From positions 1 through 64,000 of the forward strand of contig CALYOS010000002.1 of assembly GCA_945267035.1 (NCBI GenBank): a stretch of 64,000 nt of DNA, in the 5' to 3' direction. This DNA is from an uncultured Neisseriaceae bacterium. GTDB lineage: Bacteria; Pseudomonadota; Gammaproteobacteria; Burkholderiales; Neisseriaceae. The notes under the pieces are model-generated. The model was not told the origin of the DNA, did no database searches, and was given only the letters and a program-made list of their open reading frames with translations. The position numbers were made by a program, and so were the translations under genes. Shown piece after piece: positions 28,712-37,944 of the stretch (positions are counted from its first letter, which is position 1; each line of letters starts with the position of its first letter).

Positions 28712-29197
28712 ATGCAATATAGAAAATCTATTGAGGTCACTACTTTATATAATGAATATAAATATTACATTCATCATGATAGAGACATAGTAAAATTAAA
28801 ACAGAAAGTAGCGGCAATCATTAGAGAAAAATCATTTGTTCCCATGATGAATGACCTTAAATGGCTTCAATTGCAGCATGCTGTAAGCAGCTTGTCTTTT
28901 GCGCCCGCATATCAATTTCGTTGCATTACCGATACTGAACAAACGGAGTTTCTGTACTTAAAAACCATTCCAAATCACGAAGGTGACTGGAGTAACTATT
29001 ATCATGAAGGTATGCCTCCCCTTTTTAGCATTGAATGGATTAAAGTCAGACCACAGCTAAGAAAGCATCAAGGTAGGTTGATTGCTGACGCCATTATGGA
29101 CGAAACCCATGCTTTTGTGGCTATTCTCAATAATTTATCCATTCCCTATACCGAAGATAATCATATTTTTACTATTTTTGGCTATAAATCCATTTAG
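28712..29197 (+). CDS. DUF6678-like protein, possible orphan immunity gene
   Basis: The 161-residue cytoplasmic protein has NDLKWLQLQHAV, then EGDWSNYYHEGMPPLFSIEWIKV, which resembles the DUF6678 pattern (a KW-EL start and a W-Y-H-IEW end) as I recall it. DUF6678 proteins often turn up among polymorphic toxin immunity genes. No toxin is beside it here. The ATG at 28712 is used because the longer frame starts with TTG at 28688. Family membership needs a profile search. Confidence 0.5.
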   Translation: MQYRKSIEVTTLYNEYKYYIHHDRDIVKLKQKVAAIIREKSFVPMMNDLKWLQLQHAVSSLSFAPAYQFRCITDTEQTEFLYLKTIPNHEGDWSNYYHEGMPPLFSIEWIKVRPQLRKHQGRLIADAIMDETHAFVAILNNLSIPYTEDNHIFTIFGYKSI

Positions 29198-29261
29198 TTC
29201 AGATTCGATTTATGCAACATGTTAAACTCGTATGATTCGTTGAATATAACCAGAATTTGAT

Positions 29262-30101
29262 ATGCAAAAAACCATCCTGATTACTGGCTGTTCCAGTGGC
29301 ATTGGCTATGCTACCGCACATCTTTTGCGTCAAGATGGTTGGCGAGTCTACAGCAGTTGTCGCCGTCAAGAAGACGTTGCGCGTTTGCGTGCTGAAGGTT
29401 TTCATTGTGTGCAGCTAGATATCACCGATGACACACAAATCCAAAGCGCCATCGAAACCGTTGTAACCGAATTCGGTCATCTGGACGCCTTATTTTGTAA
29501 TGCTGGCTATGGTCAAACTGGTGCAGCGGAAGATTTAAATCGGGCAGCTTTGCTGGAGCAATTCAATACCAATGTGTTTGGCACCTGGCAATGTATCAAT
29601 GCCGCTATGAAAATTTTTCGCCGTCAGCAGCATGGGCGCATATTGGTTAACTCCAGCATTCTGGGGTATGCCGCCATGCCATGGCGCAGTGCCTACAACA
29701 GTAGTAAATTTGCCTTAGAGGGTTTATGTGATACGTTACGACTGGAGACCCATTCCAGCGGTATATATATCAGCCTGCTTGAACCAGGTCCCATTGCCAC
29801 GCGTTTTCGTCCGAATGCACTGGTAAAATTTAAAGAATATATTGATGTTGAACACAGTGCTCATCGTGAAGCTTATTTGGCTCAGCTCAACCGACTGCAA
29901 GCCAATAATCATGTTGCACCGTTCACCCTAACTGCAGAACAATGTGCCAGCGTTTGCGCTCGTGCCCTGAATGCACGCAAACCTAAAGCTCGCTATCCGG
30001 TAACTGTTCCAGCCCACCTGTTTTGGTATTTAAAAAAATTCTTACCCATCAGCTGGCTGGACCAGTTATGCCGTCTAGCTGTCAGTAAACAGGGAAAATA
30101 A
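29262..30101 (+). CDS. Short-chain dehydrogenase/reductase
   Basis: The 279-residue protein is a classical SDR: cofactor motif TGCSSGIGYA at residue 8, NAGYG near residue 87, catalytic Ser in VNSSILG and YxxxK in YNSSKFALEG near residue 150. The C-terminal extension (PVTVPAHLFWYLKKFLPISW) resembles the YbbO-type group acting on lipophilic substrates. Arg in SCRRQ after the second strand suggests NADP. The substrate is unknown; single gene. Confidence 0.85.
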   Translation: MQKTILITGCSSGIGYATAHLLRQDGWRVYSSCRRQEDVARLRAEGFHCVQLDITDDTQIQSAIETVVTEFGHLDALFCNAGYGQTGAAEDLNRAALLEQFNTNVFGTWQCINAAMKIFRRQQHGRILVNSSILGYAAMPWRSAYNSSKFALEGLCDTLRLETHSSGIYISLLEPGPIATRFRPNALVKFKEYIDVEHSAHREAYLAQLNRLQANNHVAPFTLTAEQCASVCARALNARKPKARYPVTVPAHLFWYLKKFLPISWLDQLCRLAVSKQGK

Positions 30102-30222
30102 AACCCTTACACTTCATCTATTTATGGTGCTTTCCCTGTTTTAATATTTATTCTATCTCTTTAGCAGGTTCGAACATGTATTCCTCCTTCGGTTTCATCT
30201 ATGAGCTTTAATTGACACATAT

Positions 30223-30488
30223 TTAAATTGATATCGATACAATACAGGTACTTTTAACTATGGGCATGGATAAAGGAATTGTGGAGCCAAAAGCATCAAA
30301 TTTATCAATAATTAGCGAATCCATTTTATGATTTTTTGATGTTGTTAATATTCTTGTTTTTTCTACTTTTTCATGATTGTTGGTAGAAACCACTAATTTA
30401 TGAATCGTCAAATCGATATTTGGAGTTAATTCATTTCTCCCTTTTCCAGTGGAAAATTACCGACGTTATCCCTTAGTTCTACACCACT
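30223..30488 (-). pseudogene. Possible gene remnant with a frameshift
   Basis: Two overlapping minus-strand frames give protein-like text that would join across a shift near 30440: VELRDNVGNFPLEKG, then RNELTPNIDLTIHKLVVSTN and on to SISI at 30223. Neither has a good start. I do not recognise the parent. The rest of 30102-30686 shows no gene. Confidence 0.3.
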
Positions 30489-30686
30489 TTATTTTATAAG
30501 CAGAACATCTATTTACCTAATTATCATTAGCATCTTGTGGATGTTGATCATAATGAGCAATCTTGCCAAAATAATCCATTCATTCCACCAATTTTGTCTT
30601 GGATAAAACGGATTCTCTTTGCATTTCCTCTGCAAAGATGACATTTTTATATGCCATGATTTGATCATTAAAGACATTTCTCCTCG

Positions 30687-31313
30687 TTATTTAGTCTCTT
30701 TGATCCTTTTTTCTATATAAATATAATCCTTATCCTGCTTAAATTCTTTAGGTATCAATGAATAGCTGGCCATTAATGATTTCTTTAATTTAAAGGTAAA
30801 CGTATTCTTTTCAAAACTGATAGACATAAAGTGGTTTAATAAATATCGATCTGAGTCACTTCTTGGTTCATGGATAAAAAAATCTGATATGATTTTCTCA
30901 TTTTTGATAATAATCACTTTATACCATTCAGTACCAATATCTGCTGTTGCTTCAATGATAAAAATGATATAAGGAAATGGTTGTGAAGATGAATATTGAT
31001 AAATATTGAAACCAGGTCCGTCATATTTTTTGCTTTTAAGACTGATTACTCCTATCTTTTTATTATTTGCAAATAGATTAAAGGTTTCACTTGTATCATT
31101 GTAGGTAAGCTTATATTTTTTATCACTATATGAATTTCGGTATTCATCAGAATTTTTCACTTTGAAATGATTGAAATCAATTTGGGTTGTTTTTCTAGAT
31201 TTTTGCGTAACCTTATCTGCTAGGGGCATTTCGTTGCAAACGGAATGACTTTTACATCCAAATAATAATAAAATATAAATAAGTATCATTAATTTATTCA
31301 TTTTTTCTTTCAT
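30687..31313 (-). CDS. Predicted lipoprotein of unknown function
   Basis: The 208-residue product has a signal peptide with lipobox LLFGC about residue 20, then a polar, lysine- and tyrosine-rich mature part with beta-strand patterns (YKLTYNDTSETFNLFANNKK). The base composition is very AT-rich. Two starts are possible (31313 and 31301). It is next to a decayed stretch, so it may be a leftover or accessory gene, for example an immunity or adhesin-related lipoprotein; no family is recognised. Confidence 0.6.
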   Translation of the reverse strand: MKEKMNKLMILIYILLLFGCKSHSVCNEMPLADKVTQKSRKTTQIDFNHFKVKNSDEYRNSYSDKKYKLTYNDTSETFNLFANNKKIGVISLKSKKYDGPGFNIYQYSSSQPFPYIIFIIEATADIGTEWYKVIIIKNEKIISDFFIHEPRSDSDRYLLNHFMSISFEKNTFTFKLKKSLMASYSLIPKEFKQDKDYIYIEKRIKETK

Positions 31314-31349
31314 TTTTCTTTAATTGGGAAAATCAACAATATAAACACA

Positions 31350-31964
31350 ATGATAGAACTCCACCCTACTCAATCATTGAGCCGCAAAGGTCAACATACG
31401 CGCATTGCGCTTATTCACAGTGGTGTCGAGGCCATGACCACTCACGGCTACATCAGCGCCAATATTGAGAGTATTTTGAACAAAGTTGGCGTACCTAAGG
31501 GTTCTTTTTACTATTATTTCAAAAGTAAACAAGACTTTGGTCTCGCAATACTTGACAATTACAACCATTATTTTATCAAAAAATTGCAACGACATTTATG
31601 TAATGAACATATTCCCATCGCACTGGACAGAATTAAAGCATTTTGTCACGATGCCAGAGACAATATGGCTAAATTTCAGTTTAACCGTGGCTGTCTAGTG
31701 GGCGAATTAATGCAGGACGAATCGCTCCTCCCGCCAGATTTTCCAGCCTTAATTGATCAGATATTGAATAACTGGCAAACCCTTATTGCAAATTGTCTGC
31801 AGTTGGCTCAGCAACAGCATGAAATCAATTCAGCAGCAGACTGCGCTCAATTAGCCTACTTTTTCTGGCTTGGTTGGGAAGGTGCAGTTAGCCGAGCCAA
31901 ACTTCTCAAAAATGCCACACCTCTGGATACTTTTACTCAACAGTTTTTTAGCTTACTCACTTGA
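31350..31964 (+). CDS. TetR-family regulator, AcuR/NemR-like
   Basis: The 204-residue protein has a TetR DNA-binding domain (GVEAMTTHGYISANIESILNKVGVPKGSFYYYFKSKQDF, residues about 26-64) and a C-terminal ligand domain with CLVGELMQDESL and FFWLGWEGAVSRAKL, typical of regulators that sense reactive electrophiles. The acuI gene starts 176 bases downstream behind a promoter overlapped by TAGACCG half-sites, so acuI is its likely target. Confidence 0.82.
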   Translation: MIELHPTQSLSRKGQHTRIALIHSGVEAMTTHGYISANIESILNKVGVPKGSFYYYFKSKQDFGLAILDNYNHYFIKKLQRHLCNEHIPIALDRIKAFCHDARDNMAKFQFNRGCLVGELMQDESLLPPDFPALIDQILNNWQTLIANCLQLAQQQHEINSAADCAQLAYFFWLGWEGAVSRAKLLKNATPLDTFTQQFFSLLT

Positions 31965-32068
31965 CCTTAAGCTATGACTACTAAAGGGTTGAACTTATCC
32001 TGAATATTCTCAGTTCCTTTACCTACTCAAATTTAAGTATTTCTGTTAAGTATTCCTTTATTTCTGCT

Positions 32069-32116
32069 TTGAAGCAAGCTAGCAATCGGTCTATAATAAA
32101 TTAGACCGATCGTCTA
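32069..32116 (+). promoter_or_regulatory. acuI promoter with overlapping TetR-type operator
   Basis: TTGAAG (32069-32074), a 17-base spacer and TATAAT (32092-32097) form a good promoter. Around the -10 box lie ATCGGTCTA (32085-32093) and TAGACCGAT (32102-32110), a perfect 9-bp inverted repeat, plus a further half-site CGTCTA ending at 32116. TAGACC/GGTCTA half-sites are those I recall for NemR and AcuR. A repressor bound here would block the -10 region. Confidence 0.7.
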
Positions 32117-32140
32117 GTTAACTCCAATAGGGAATTCAAC

Positions 32141-33133
32141 ATGTTATGCAAAGCGATAGTGTTAGAAAAAAATTCGGACGCCTTTTCTTGTCATATCCGC
32201 AATATCAGTGAAGCAACCTTGCGGCAACAACCAGGTGACACCTTAATTCAAGTGCAATATTCCAGTCTAAACTATAAGGATGCCTTGGCCATCACTAATA
32301 GCGGACCAGTAGTCCGTCAATGGCCGATGGTACCCGGTATTGATGGTGTAGGTACGGTCATTCAAACCAATAGCAACCATGTTCAAATAGGTGATAGCGT
32401 CATTCTAAACGGTTGGGGGTGTGGTGAAACCCATTGGGGATGTTTGAGTCAACAAGCTCACCTCAAAGGCGAATGGTTAATTCCCCTGCCTAAAGAACTG
32501 AGCCCTAAACAGGCAATGATTATTGGTACTGCTGGCTATACCGCCGCTTTATGTGTACAACGAATTATCGAATATGGCATTACCCCTGAGCATGGCGAAA
32601 TTCTTGTTACCGGCGCTACAGGTGGTGTAGGTTCCGTAGCCATCATGTTATTGAATCAACTGGGCTATTCAATCACTGCCGCTACCAGTAAAATCAATCA
32701 TACCGATTATCTGCAACAATTAGGCGTACACCATTTTATTGATAGTCAAACCCTATTTTCCGCCGGCAAGCCTTTACAAAAAGAACAGTGGGCTGCGGCC
32801 ATAGACGTTCTTGGCTCACATCCTCTGGCCAATATCTGTGCACAAACCCAATATGGTGGCATTGTTACCACCTGTGGGCTGGCTCATGGTATGGATTTTC
32901 CTGCAACTGTGGCACCTTTTATCCTCAGGGGTATCACCTTAGCCGGCATTGATAGTGTTATGGCTTCACGAGCCAAACGTATTGCGGCATGGGAATTCCT
33001 GGCCAAACTGCTTAATCCTGAGCAATTGGAACACATAGCTCAAACCATCTCATTAGATCAATGCCCTGACATCGCCAAGCAAATCATTAACGGCAATATC
33101 AAAGGCAGATTTATTGTCGACCTCAACCAGTAA
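32141..33133 (+). CDS. acuI: Acrylyl-CoA reductase AcuI / YhdH-type oxidoreductase
   Basis: The 330-residue zinc-free MDR enzyme matches AcuI/YhdH: SSLNYKDALAIT near residue 46, PGIDGVGTV, and the NADPH motif VTGATGGVGSVA near residue 152. AcuI reduces acrylyl-CoA to propionyl-CoA and removes a toxic electrophile. It sits behind a regulated promoter controlled in all likelihood by the TetR protein upstream. Confidence 0.88.
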   Translation: MLCKAIVLEKNSDAFSCHIRNISEATLRQQPGDTLIQVQYSSLNYKDALAITNSGPVVRQWPMVPGIDGVGTVIQTNSNHVQIGDSVILNGWGCGETHWGCLSQQAHLKGEWLIPLPKELSPKQAMIIGTAGYTAALCVQRIIEYGITPEHGEILVTGATGGVGSVAIMLLNQLGYSITAATSKINHTDYLQQLGVHHFIDSQTLFSAGKPLQKEQWAAAIDVLGSHPLANICAQTQYGGIVTTCGLAHGMDFPATVAPFILRGITLAGIDSVMASRAKRIAAWEFLAKLLNPEQLEHIAQTISLDQCPDIAKQIINGNIKGRFIVDLNQ

Positions 33134-33139
33134 AAAAAC

Positions 33140-33179
33140 AACAACCGTCCATGTCACTTAACATCGACGGTTGTTTTAA
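33140..33179 (+). terminator. Terminator of acuI
   Basis: AACAACCGTC (33140-33149) pairs with GACGGTTGTT (33166-33175) followed by TT. It lies six bases past the acuI stop. The 340 bases that follow, up to maf, show no gene. Confidence 0.7.
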
Positions 33180-33520
33180 ACATTGCCTAGCTGTAAATCG
33201 ATCAGCCAATCGTTTCATACCACCATTAATTCCAGCCCGACACAACTGAATTCCTTTATTTTACTAATAAACATCAATTTAATGTTTTCTGAATCTATTT
33301 CAATTCTGTCAGTGTGCAAAGAATTTATTACATATTATCCATATTGATACCAGCTAGAAATTAATCATCATCTAAATCATACTCGGTGGTTCAGTCAGAA
33401 TATAACCCCATCCCTTGTCCTGTCTGTGTTCCAGACTCTTGCCGATGCTTAACACTTCATCAGATAATGGTAAAATAGTTAGATCAAATTTATCCGATAT
33501 GCATTAATACCATCCTGTCT

Positions 33521-34123
33521 ATGAACCAGCTCACCGTTTATCTTGCTTCAGGTAGTCCGCGCCGGCATGAAATTTTGACTAACCTCGGCTATAAGGTTGT
33601 CCGTGTACCAGCGGAAATAGATGAAACACCTGATACAGCAGAAAGTGCCAGTGACTATGTCCAACGCATGGCACAAACCAAAAACCGCGCCGCCATGGAT
33701 GCATGGATGCATCATCATGACCAGCCGCTGCAATTTCCCCTTCTTAGTGCCGACACCACGGTTAGTCTGGATAATCTCATCTTAGGTAAACCAACCGATG
33801 CTGATGATGCCGCCCGTATGCTCAGACTACTTTCTGGCCGCCAGCATCAGGTGCTTACCGCAATTTGCCTATACTGGCAAAATCAAACCTACCAAGTTTT
33901 ACAAACCAGTACCGTCAGCTTTGCCCGCTTACAACCGGAACAAATCTCAGCCTATATCGCTAGCGGCGAACCACTGGATAAAGCAGGTGCCTATGGCATA
34001 CAGGGTCTGGGTGGTCTATTTGTCGAAAACATTAGTGGCAGCTTTACCGGCATTATGGGCTTACCTGTTTATGAAACCTGCCAACTACTCAGCCAATGTC
34101 ACTACTCACCCCTGATTAAATAA
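33521..34123 (+). CDS. Maf-family nucleoside triphosphate pyrophosphatase
   Basis: The 200-residue protein starts with the Maf signature LASGSPRRHEIL and has SADTTVSLDNLILGKP near residue 77 and GAYGIQGLGGLFVENISGSF near 158. Maf/YhdE enzymes hydrolyse dTTP, UTP or modified nucleotides to the monophosphate. It is followed after 25 bases by a small lipoprotein gene. Confidence 0.92.
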   Translation: MNQLTVYLASGSPRRHEILTNLGYKVVRVPAEIDETPDTAESASDYVQRMAQTKNRAAMDAWMHHHDQPLQFPLLSADTTVSLDNLILGKPTDADDAARMLRLLSGRQHQVLTAICLYWQNQTYQVLQTSTVSFARLQPEQISAYIASGEPLDKAGAYGIQGLGGLFVENISGSFTGIMGLPVYETCQLLSQCHYSPLIK

Positions 34124-34148
34124 CCATCTACGCTAACCCAATATTCAC

Positions 34149-34394
34149 ATGAACACCATCAAAACTTTCATTTTGCTGCCTATATTTACCCTTATCCCCC
34201 TGTGTGCCTGTTCTCATCACGACAGCTATCGCAGTGTGAGCGAAGCGGCGGCCATTACTGCTTCAGATATTCAAAAAGTGCATCAGGAAGCCAACACCAC
34301 CTTAGACAAAATTGCTGAAGACATGGCTTCCAGCATCAACAATTCTCGAACAAACAGCCATTCTGCTTCTACTGCCTCCCTACCCACCCAATAA
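34149..34394 (+). CDS. Small lipoprotein of unknown function
   Basis: The 81-residue product has a signal peptide ending in the lipobox LCAC, then a short helical segment (TASDIQKVHQEANTTLDKIAEDMASSI) and a Ser/Asn-rich tail. It looks like a small envelope lipoprotein. It lies 25 bases after maf and may share its transcript. Confidence 0.65.
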   Translation: MNTIKTFILLPIFTLIPLCACSHHDSYRSVSEAAAITASDIQKVHQEANTTLDKIAEDMASSINNSRTNSHSASTASLPTQ

Positions 34395-34645
34395 GCAACC
34401 CGCCACTCATTTATATTCATCCATCAATCGAACTGGGAACAGATAAACCTTGCCGCATAGATTAACCAAATTTACCCAAATACCACCAATTAATGACCTA
34501 TTTTCAAAATAATCAAACATCATCAAAATAAGTAAGCTTGCATTAGTACAGGTAATACCCACCCGCATAAAGCAAGAAAAAACAGACTATTAGCATCTAA
34601 ACACCAGCAGCATATTTGACGCTAAAAAATCAAAATCCTACCATT

Positions 34646-34668
34646 CTTGATTAAATAACTTAATCAAG
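34646..34668. promoter_or_regulatory. Inverted repeat touching the umuD-like start codon
   Basis: CTTGATTAA (34646-34654) and TTAATCAAG (34660-34668) form a perfect 9-bp inverted repeat whose last base is directly before the ATG at 34669. It replaces a normal ribosome-binding site. It could be an operator for a self-acting LexA/UmuD-type repressor or an RNA hairpin that limits translation. Confidence 0.5.
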
Positions 34669-35295
34669 ATGAGTAGATTTGTGGTTGATATAGCAGCAAA
34701 ATCCAATCAACACGGTGGCGCCAGAGCCGGCGCTGGGCGCAAAGCCAAAATAGCCGAACCCAAAATAGTCAAACGCATTCCCGTTAGTCTGATCCCAGCA
34801 GTCGAACACATGATCAGCCAACTGGCTAGCACGCGCTTGTGTCCGGCACAACACCTGCCACTTGACTGCTGGCACGTAGCCGAACACCTCAGCCAACTAA
34901 CCATTCCATTAGCCACAGAAACCATTCCTGCCGGTTTTCCTAGTCCAGCAGAACCTTATATCAGTGACTATCTGGATTTCAACCAGTACCTAATCAAAAA
35001 CCAGGCCGCCACCATTGCCGTACGCTGTGGCGGAGATTCTATGCACGACGCAGGCATCAGCCGCGACGACTTGCTAATAATCGATCGCTCCATCACCCCC
35101 AAACACCGCGATATCGTCATGGCCGATCTGGGCAACGAATTCACAATTAAACGCCTGCACCAACTTGATAACGGTTGCATTGAACTGCATTCCGAAAACA
35201 GCAACCAATCTTACCCCAACTTCAGCTTTCAGGAAGGCGACACTCTTGCCATTGTTGGCGTCGTAACCTACGTTATCAAACACATTCACGCATAA
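34669..35295 (+). CDS. umuD: LexA/UmuD-type S24 self-cleaving protein
   Basis: The 208-residue protein is longer than E. coli UmuD (139 residues). Its C-terminal half is an S24 protease domain: likely self-cleavage site in IPAGFPSP near residue 86, nucleophile Ser in RCGGDSMHDAGI near residue 125 and Lys in FTIKRL near residue 163. The extra N-terminus contains GGARAGAGRKAKI, a glycine/arginine/lysine motif common at the start of small DNA-binding proteins. The protein may thus act both in polymerase V assembly and as a repressor. It leads a three-gene cassette; composition is clearly more GC-rich than the surroundings. Confidence 0.8.
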   Translation: MSRFVVDIAAKSNQHGGARAGAGRKAKIAEPKIVKRIPVSLIPAVEHMISQLASTRLCPAQHLPLDCWHVAEHLSQLTIPLATETIPAGFPSPAEPYISDYLDFNQYLIKNQAATIAVRCGGDSMHDAGISRDDLLIIDRSITPKHRDIVMADLGNEFTIKRLHQLDNGCIELHSENSNQSYPNFSFQEGDTLAIVGVVTYVIKHIHA

Positions 35296-35300
35296 AAATC

Positions 35301-36698
35301 ATGTTTTCAGATCAGCAACTTGCCTTTGTGGACATCGAGACCACTGGTGGACGTGCCACTCGAGACCGCATCACCGAAATAGCCGTCGTATACACCGAAG
35401 CGGGCCAACAACAGCCACAGCTTTTCCATACCTTGCTTAACCCCGGCATCAACATTTCTCCTTTTATCCAGTCGCTTACCGGCATCAGCAACCAAATGGT
35501 ACAGCAGGCACCCTGCTTCAACGACGAAATCGCCGACCAGCTTGCCGCCATCTTCAAAGAGCGCATCTTTGTTGCCCATAATGTACGCTTTGATTACGGC
35601 TTCATCAAAGCTGCCTTCAAACGTCTGGGCAAAACCTTCAACCCACAGCAACTGTGCACCGTCAAACTATCACGCCAGCTCTACCCCGAACACAAATACC
35701 ACGGTCTGGACAAAATTATTGCTCGTCACAACATCGACATGCACAATCGCCACCGCGCTTTTGCCGACGCACGTGCTATCTACGACTTCTGGCAACAGCT
35801 CAAACTCAACTTTCCCGCCGACACCCTGCATCAGGTATGTAAGACCATCATGCAGCGTCCCAGCCTGCCTGCTCATCTGAACAGCGATATCCTGAAAAAT
35901 ATTCGCGACGATTATGGCGTGTACCTCATATATGGTGACAACGACTTGCCCCTGTATATTGGCAAAAGTAAGCGCGTTAAAACCCGGCTGCTGAGCCATT
36001 TCAGTCAGGATGTGCACAACAGCAAAGAAATGAGCCTGTCACAACAGGCGAAAAAAATCGATGTTATCCCTTGCAGCGGTGAGCTGGATGCCCTGCTTAC
36101 CGAATCAGCACAGATTAAACAACAACAGCCTATTCTTAACCGCCGTTTGCGTCGTAAAAAAGATCTGTTCAGCTTCCAGCTCAACACCAATGCACACGGC
36201 TACCATACCCTGAAAATCGTTACGATGCGCCATGTTCAGTTCAGCCAGCAACAGCATTACTATGGGTTGTTTAACACCAAAAGCGATGCCCATAAAGCCA
36301 TCAAAAGCACCATTCATAAAACTGATTTGTGCCTGCAAACCCTTGGCATCGAAAAAGGCAGTAGCAATCGCCCCTGTTTCCGTCACCAATTACATCAATG
36401 CAGTGGTGCCTGCGTAAACAAAATCACCGCCGATATGCATAACCTCAAACTGGCGCTGGCATTACAAAACATCAAATTAACTGCGTGGCCTTTTAATCAC
36501 TACGCTTACGTCCAAGAACGGCAAAAATACCACATCTTCCATCATTGGGTGTATCTGGGTAGCGCCAGTAATGCCGACGAATTACATACCATCCTGAATC
36601 AGCCACAAGGACAGCTTGATCGCGATGTTTACCAAATCATCAAGCAGCACAAGCACCGTCTGCAGGCATTGGATCACACTTATGTTTGCCCTGATTGA
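35301..36698 (+). CDS. DEDDh exonuclease fused to UvrC-type GIY-YIG nuclease
   Basis: The 465-residue protein has a DnaQ-like exonuclease domain (residues 1-175: FVDIETTGG, HNVRFDYGFI, HRAFADARA) followed by a UvrC N-terminal region: GIY-YIG (GVYLIYGDNDLPLYIGKSKRVKTR, read around residues 210-233), catalytic Glu in ALLTESAQIKQQQPILN, and the Cys motif CFRHQLHQCSGACV. Such fusions are thought to act in DNA repair, like E. coli Cho. It lies 5 bases after the umuD-like gene and overlaps umuC by 17 bases, so it looks like an integral part of the SOS cassette. Confidence 0.88.
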   Translation: MFSDQQLAFVDIETTGGRATRDRITEIAVVYTEAGQQQPQLFHTLLNPGINISPFIQSLTGISNQMVQQAPCFNDEIADQLAAIFKERIFVAHNVRFDYGFIKAAFKRLGKTFNPQQLCTVKLSRQLYPEHKYHGLDKIIARHNIDMHNRHRAFADARAIYDFWQQLKLNFPADTLHQVCKTIMQRPSLPAHLNSDILKNIRDDYGVYLIYGDNDLPLYIGKSKRVKTRLLSHFSQDVHNSKEMSLSQQAKKIDVIPCSGELDALLTESAQIKQQQPILNRRLRRKKDLFSFQLNTNAHGYHTLKIVTMRHVQFSQQQHYYGLFNTKSDAHKAIKSTIHKTDLCLQTLGIEKGSSNRPCFRHQLHQCSGACVNKITADMHNLKLALALQNIKLTAWPFNHYAYVQERQKYHIFHHWVYLGSASNADELHTILNQPQGQLDRDVYQIIKQHKHRLQALDHTYVCPD

Positions 36699-37944
36699 TG
36701 GCAATAACTTCTATTGCTCCTGCGAAAGAGCCTACCGTCCTGAGCTCAAACAACAGCCCATCATCGTGCTTAGTAACAACGATGGCTGCGTCATCTCACG
36801 CTCCAATGAAGCCAAAGACATGGGCATCAAGATGGGCGTACCCTATTTTCAGATTCAGCATCTGGTGCAGCAGGGCAAACTCACCGTCTTTTCATCCAAT
36901 TACGAACTGTATGCCGACCTGTCACGGCGCATGATGAGCACCATCGCCTCCCTGGTACCAGCCATTGAAATCTACTCTATTGACGAATGCTTTGCCGACC
37001 TACACAGCCTGCATAAACTGCACCAACTTGGTCACGACATCCGTAACCGCATCCAACAATGGGTCGGCATCCCTACCTGCGTCGGCATTGCGCCCACCCG
37101 CACACTGGCCAAATTCTGCAACCATCTGGCCAAACGCCATCGGAACCATTTCAATGGCGTTGTCGTTTGGACAGATTGGAATCACAACATCCAGCAGCGA
37201 GCCCTTGCCAGCGAACCCGTTACCGAAATTTGGGGTATCGGTCGCCGAATCGGACAAAAATTAGCGGCACAAGGCATTCACACAGCCCTCGATTTTATCA
37301 ATGCTCACACCCCCACCCTACGCAAACAATTTGGCGTGGTACTCGAACGTACCCAGCGTGAAATGCAAGGCATTCCCTGCAGCGAACTTGTCATTGAAGA
37401 AGCCAACCGGCAAAATATCGTACGCAGTCGCAGCTTCGGCAAAATGGTCACCACCCTCGAAGGTCTGCAAGCGGCCATCAGCCACCATATTACTGCCGGT
37501 GCAGCCAAACTGCGCGAACAACACAGCCAAGCACATATCATTGGGGTATTTATCAATACCAACCGCTTCCGCCAGGATCTATCTCAATACCGAGGCTATC
37601 AATTCATCAAACTACCACAGGCCAGTGCCGACACCATCACCTTGAACCACATCGCCCAGCATTTACTCCAGCACATCTACCGCCCCGGCTATGAATACAA
37701 AAAATGTGGTATCGAACTGGGTGGTATCGAACCAGCACAGCACTTCCAACAACTCGATCTCCTCTGCCCAAGCCAAAATAACCACCGTCCCGAATTGATG
37801 AACGCTTGGGACAATATCACCACCCGTTACGGTCGCAGCTGCATCAAACTGGGCAGTGAACTGCAATCCAATCACTGGCACATGACCCGCACCGAACTGA
37901 GTCCCTGCTATACCACTCAATGGCCTGATTTATTAACCATATAA
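36682..37944 (+). CDS. umuC: Y-family DNA polymerase V catalytic subunit UmuC
   Basis: The 420-residue protein begins MFALIDGNNFYCSCERAYRP, with the catalytic Asp of the Y family, and has YSIDECFADL near residue 99 (the SxDE pair), helix-hairpin-helix region EIWGIGRRIGQKLAAQGI and the UmuC C-terminus. It copies damaged templates in translesion synthesis when joined to cleaved UmuD. Its start lies inside the exonuclease gene. Codon use is GC-rich like the other two genes of the cassette. Confidence 0.95.
   Translation: MFALIDGNNFYCSCERAYRPELKQQPIIVLSNNDGCVISRSNEAKDMGIKMGVPYFQIQHLVQQGKLTVFSSNYELYADLSRRMMSTIASLVPAIEIYSIDECFADLHSLHKLHQLGHDIRNRIQQWVGIPTCVGIAPTRTLAKFCNHLAKRHRNHFNGVVVWTDWNHNIQQRALASEPVTEIWGIGRRIGQKLAAQGIHTALDFINAHTPTLRKQFGVVLERTQREMQGIPCSELVIEEANRQNIVRSRSFGKMVTTLEGLQAAISHHITAGAAKLREQHSQAHIIGVFINTNRFRQDLSQYRGYQFIKLPQASADTITLNHIAQHLLQHIYRPGYEYKKCGIELGGIEPAQHFQQLDLLCPSQNNHRPELMNAWDNITTRYGRSCIKLGSELQSNHWHMTRTELSPCYTTQWPDLLTI

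Noticed and set aside
35307..37920. Many long ORFs on the opposite strand and other frames of the umuD-exo-umuC block
   Set aside because: They are shadows caused by the higher GC content; the plus-strand genes carry all catalytic motifs.
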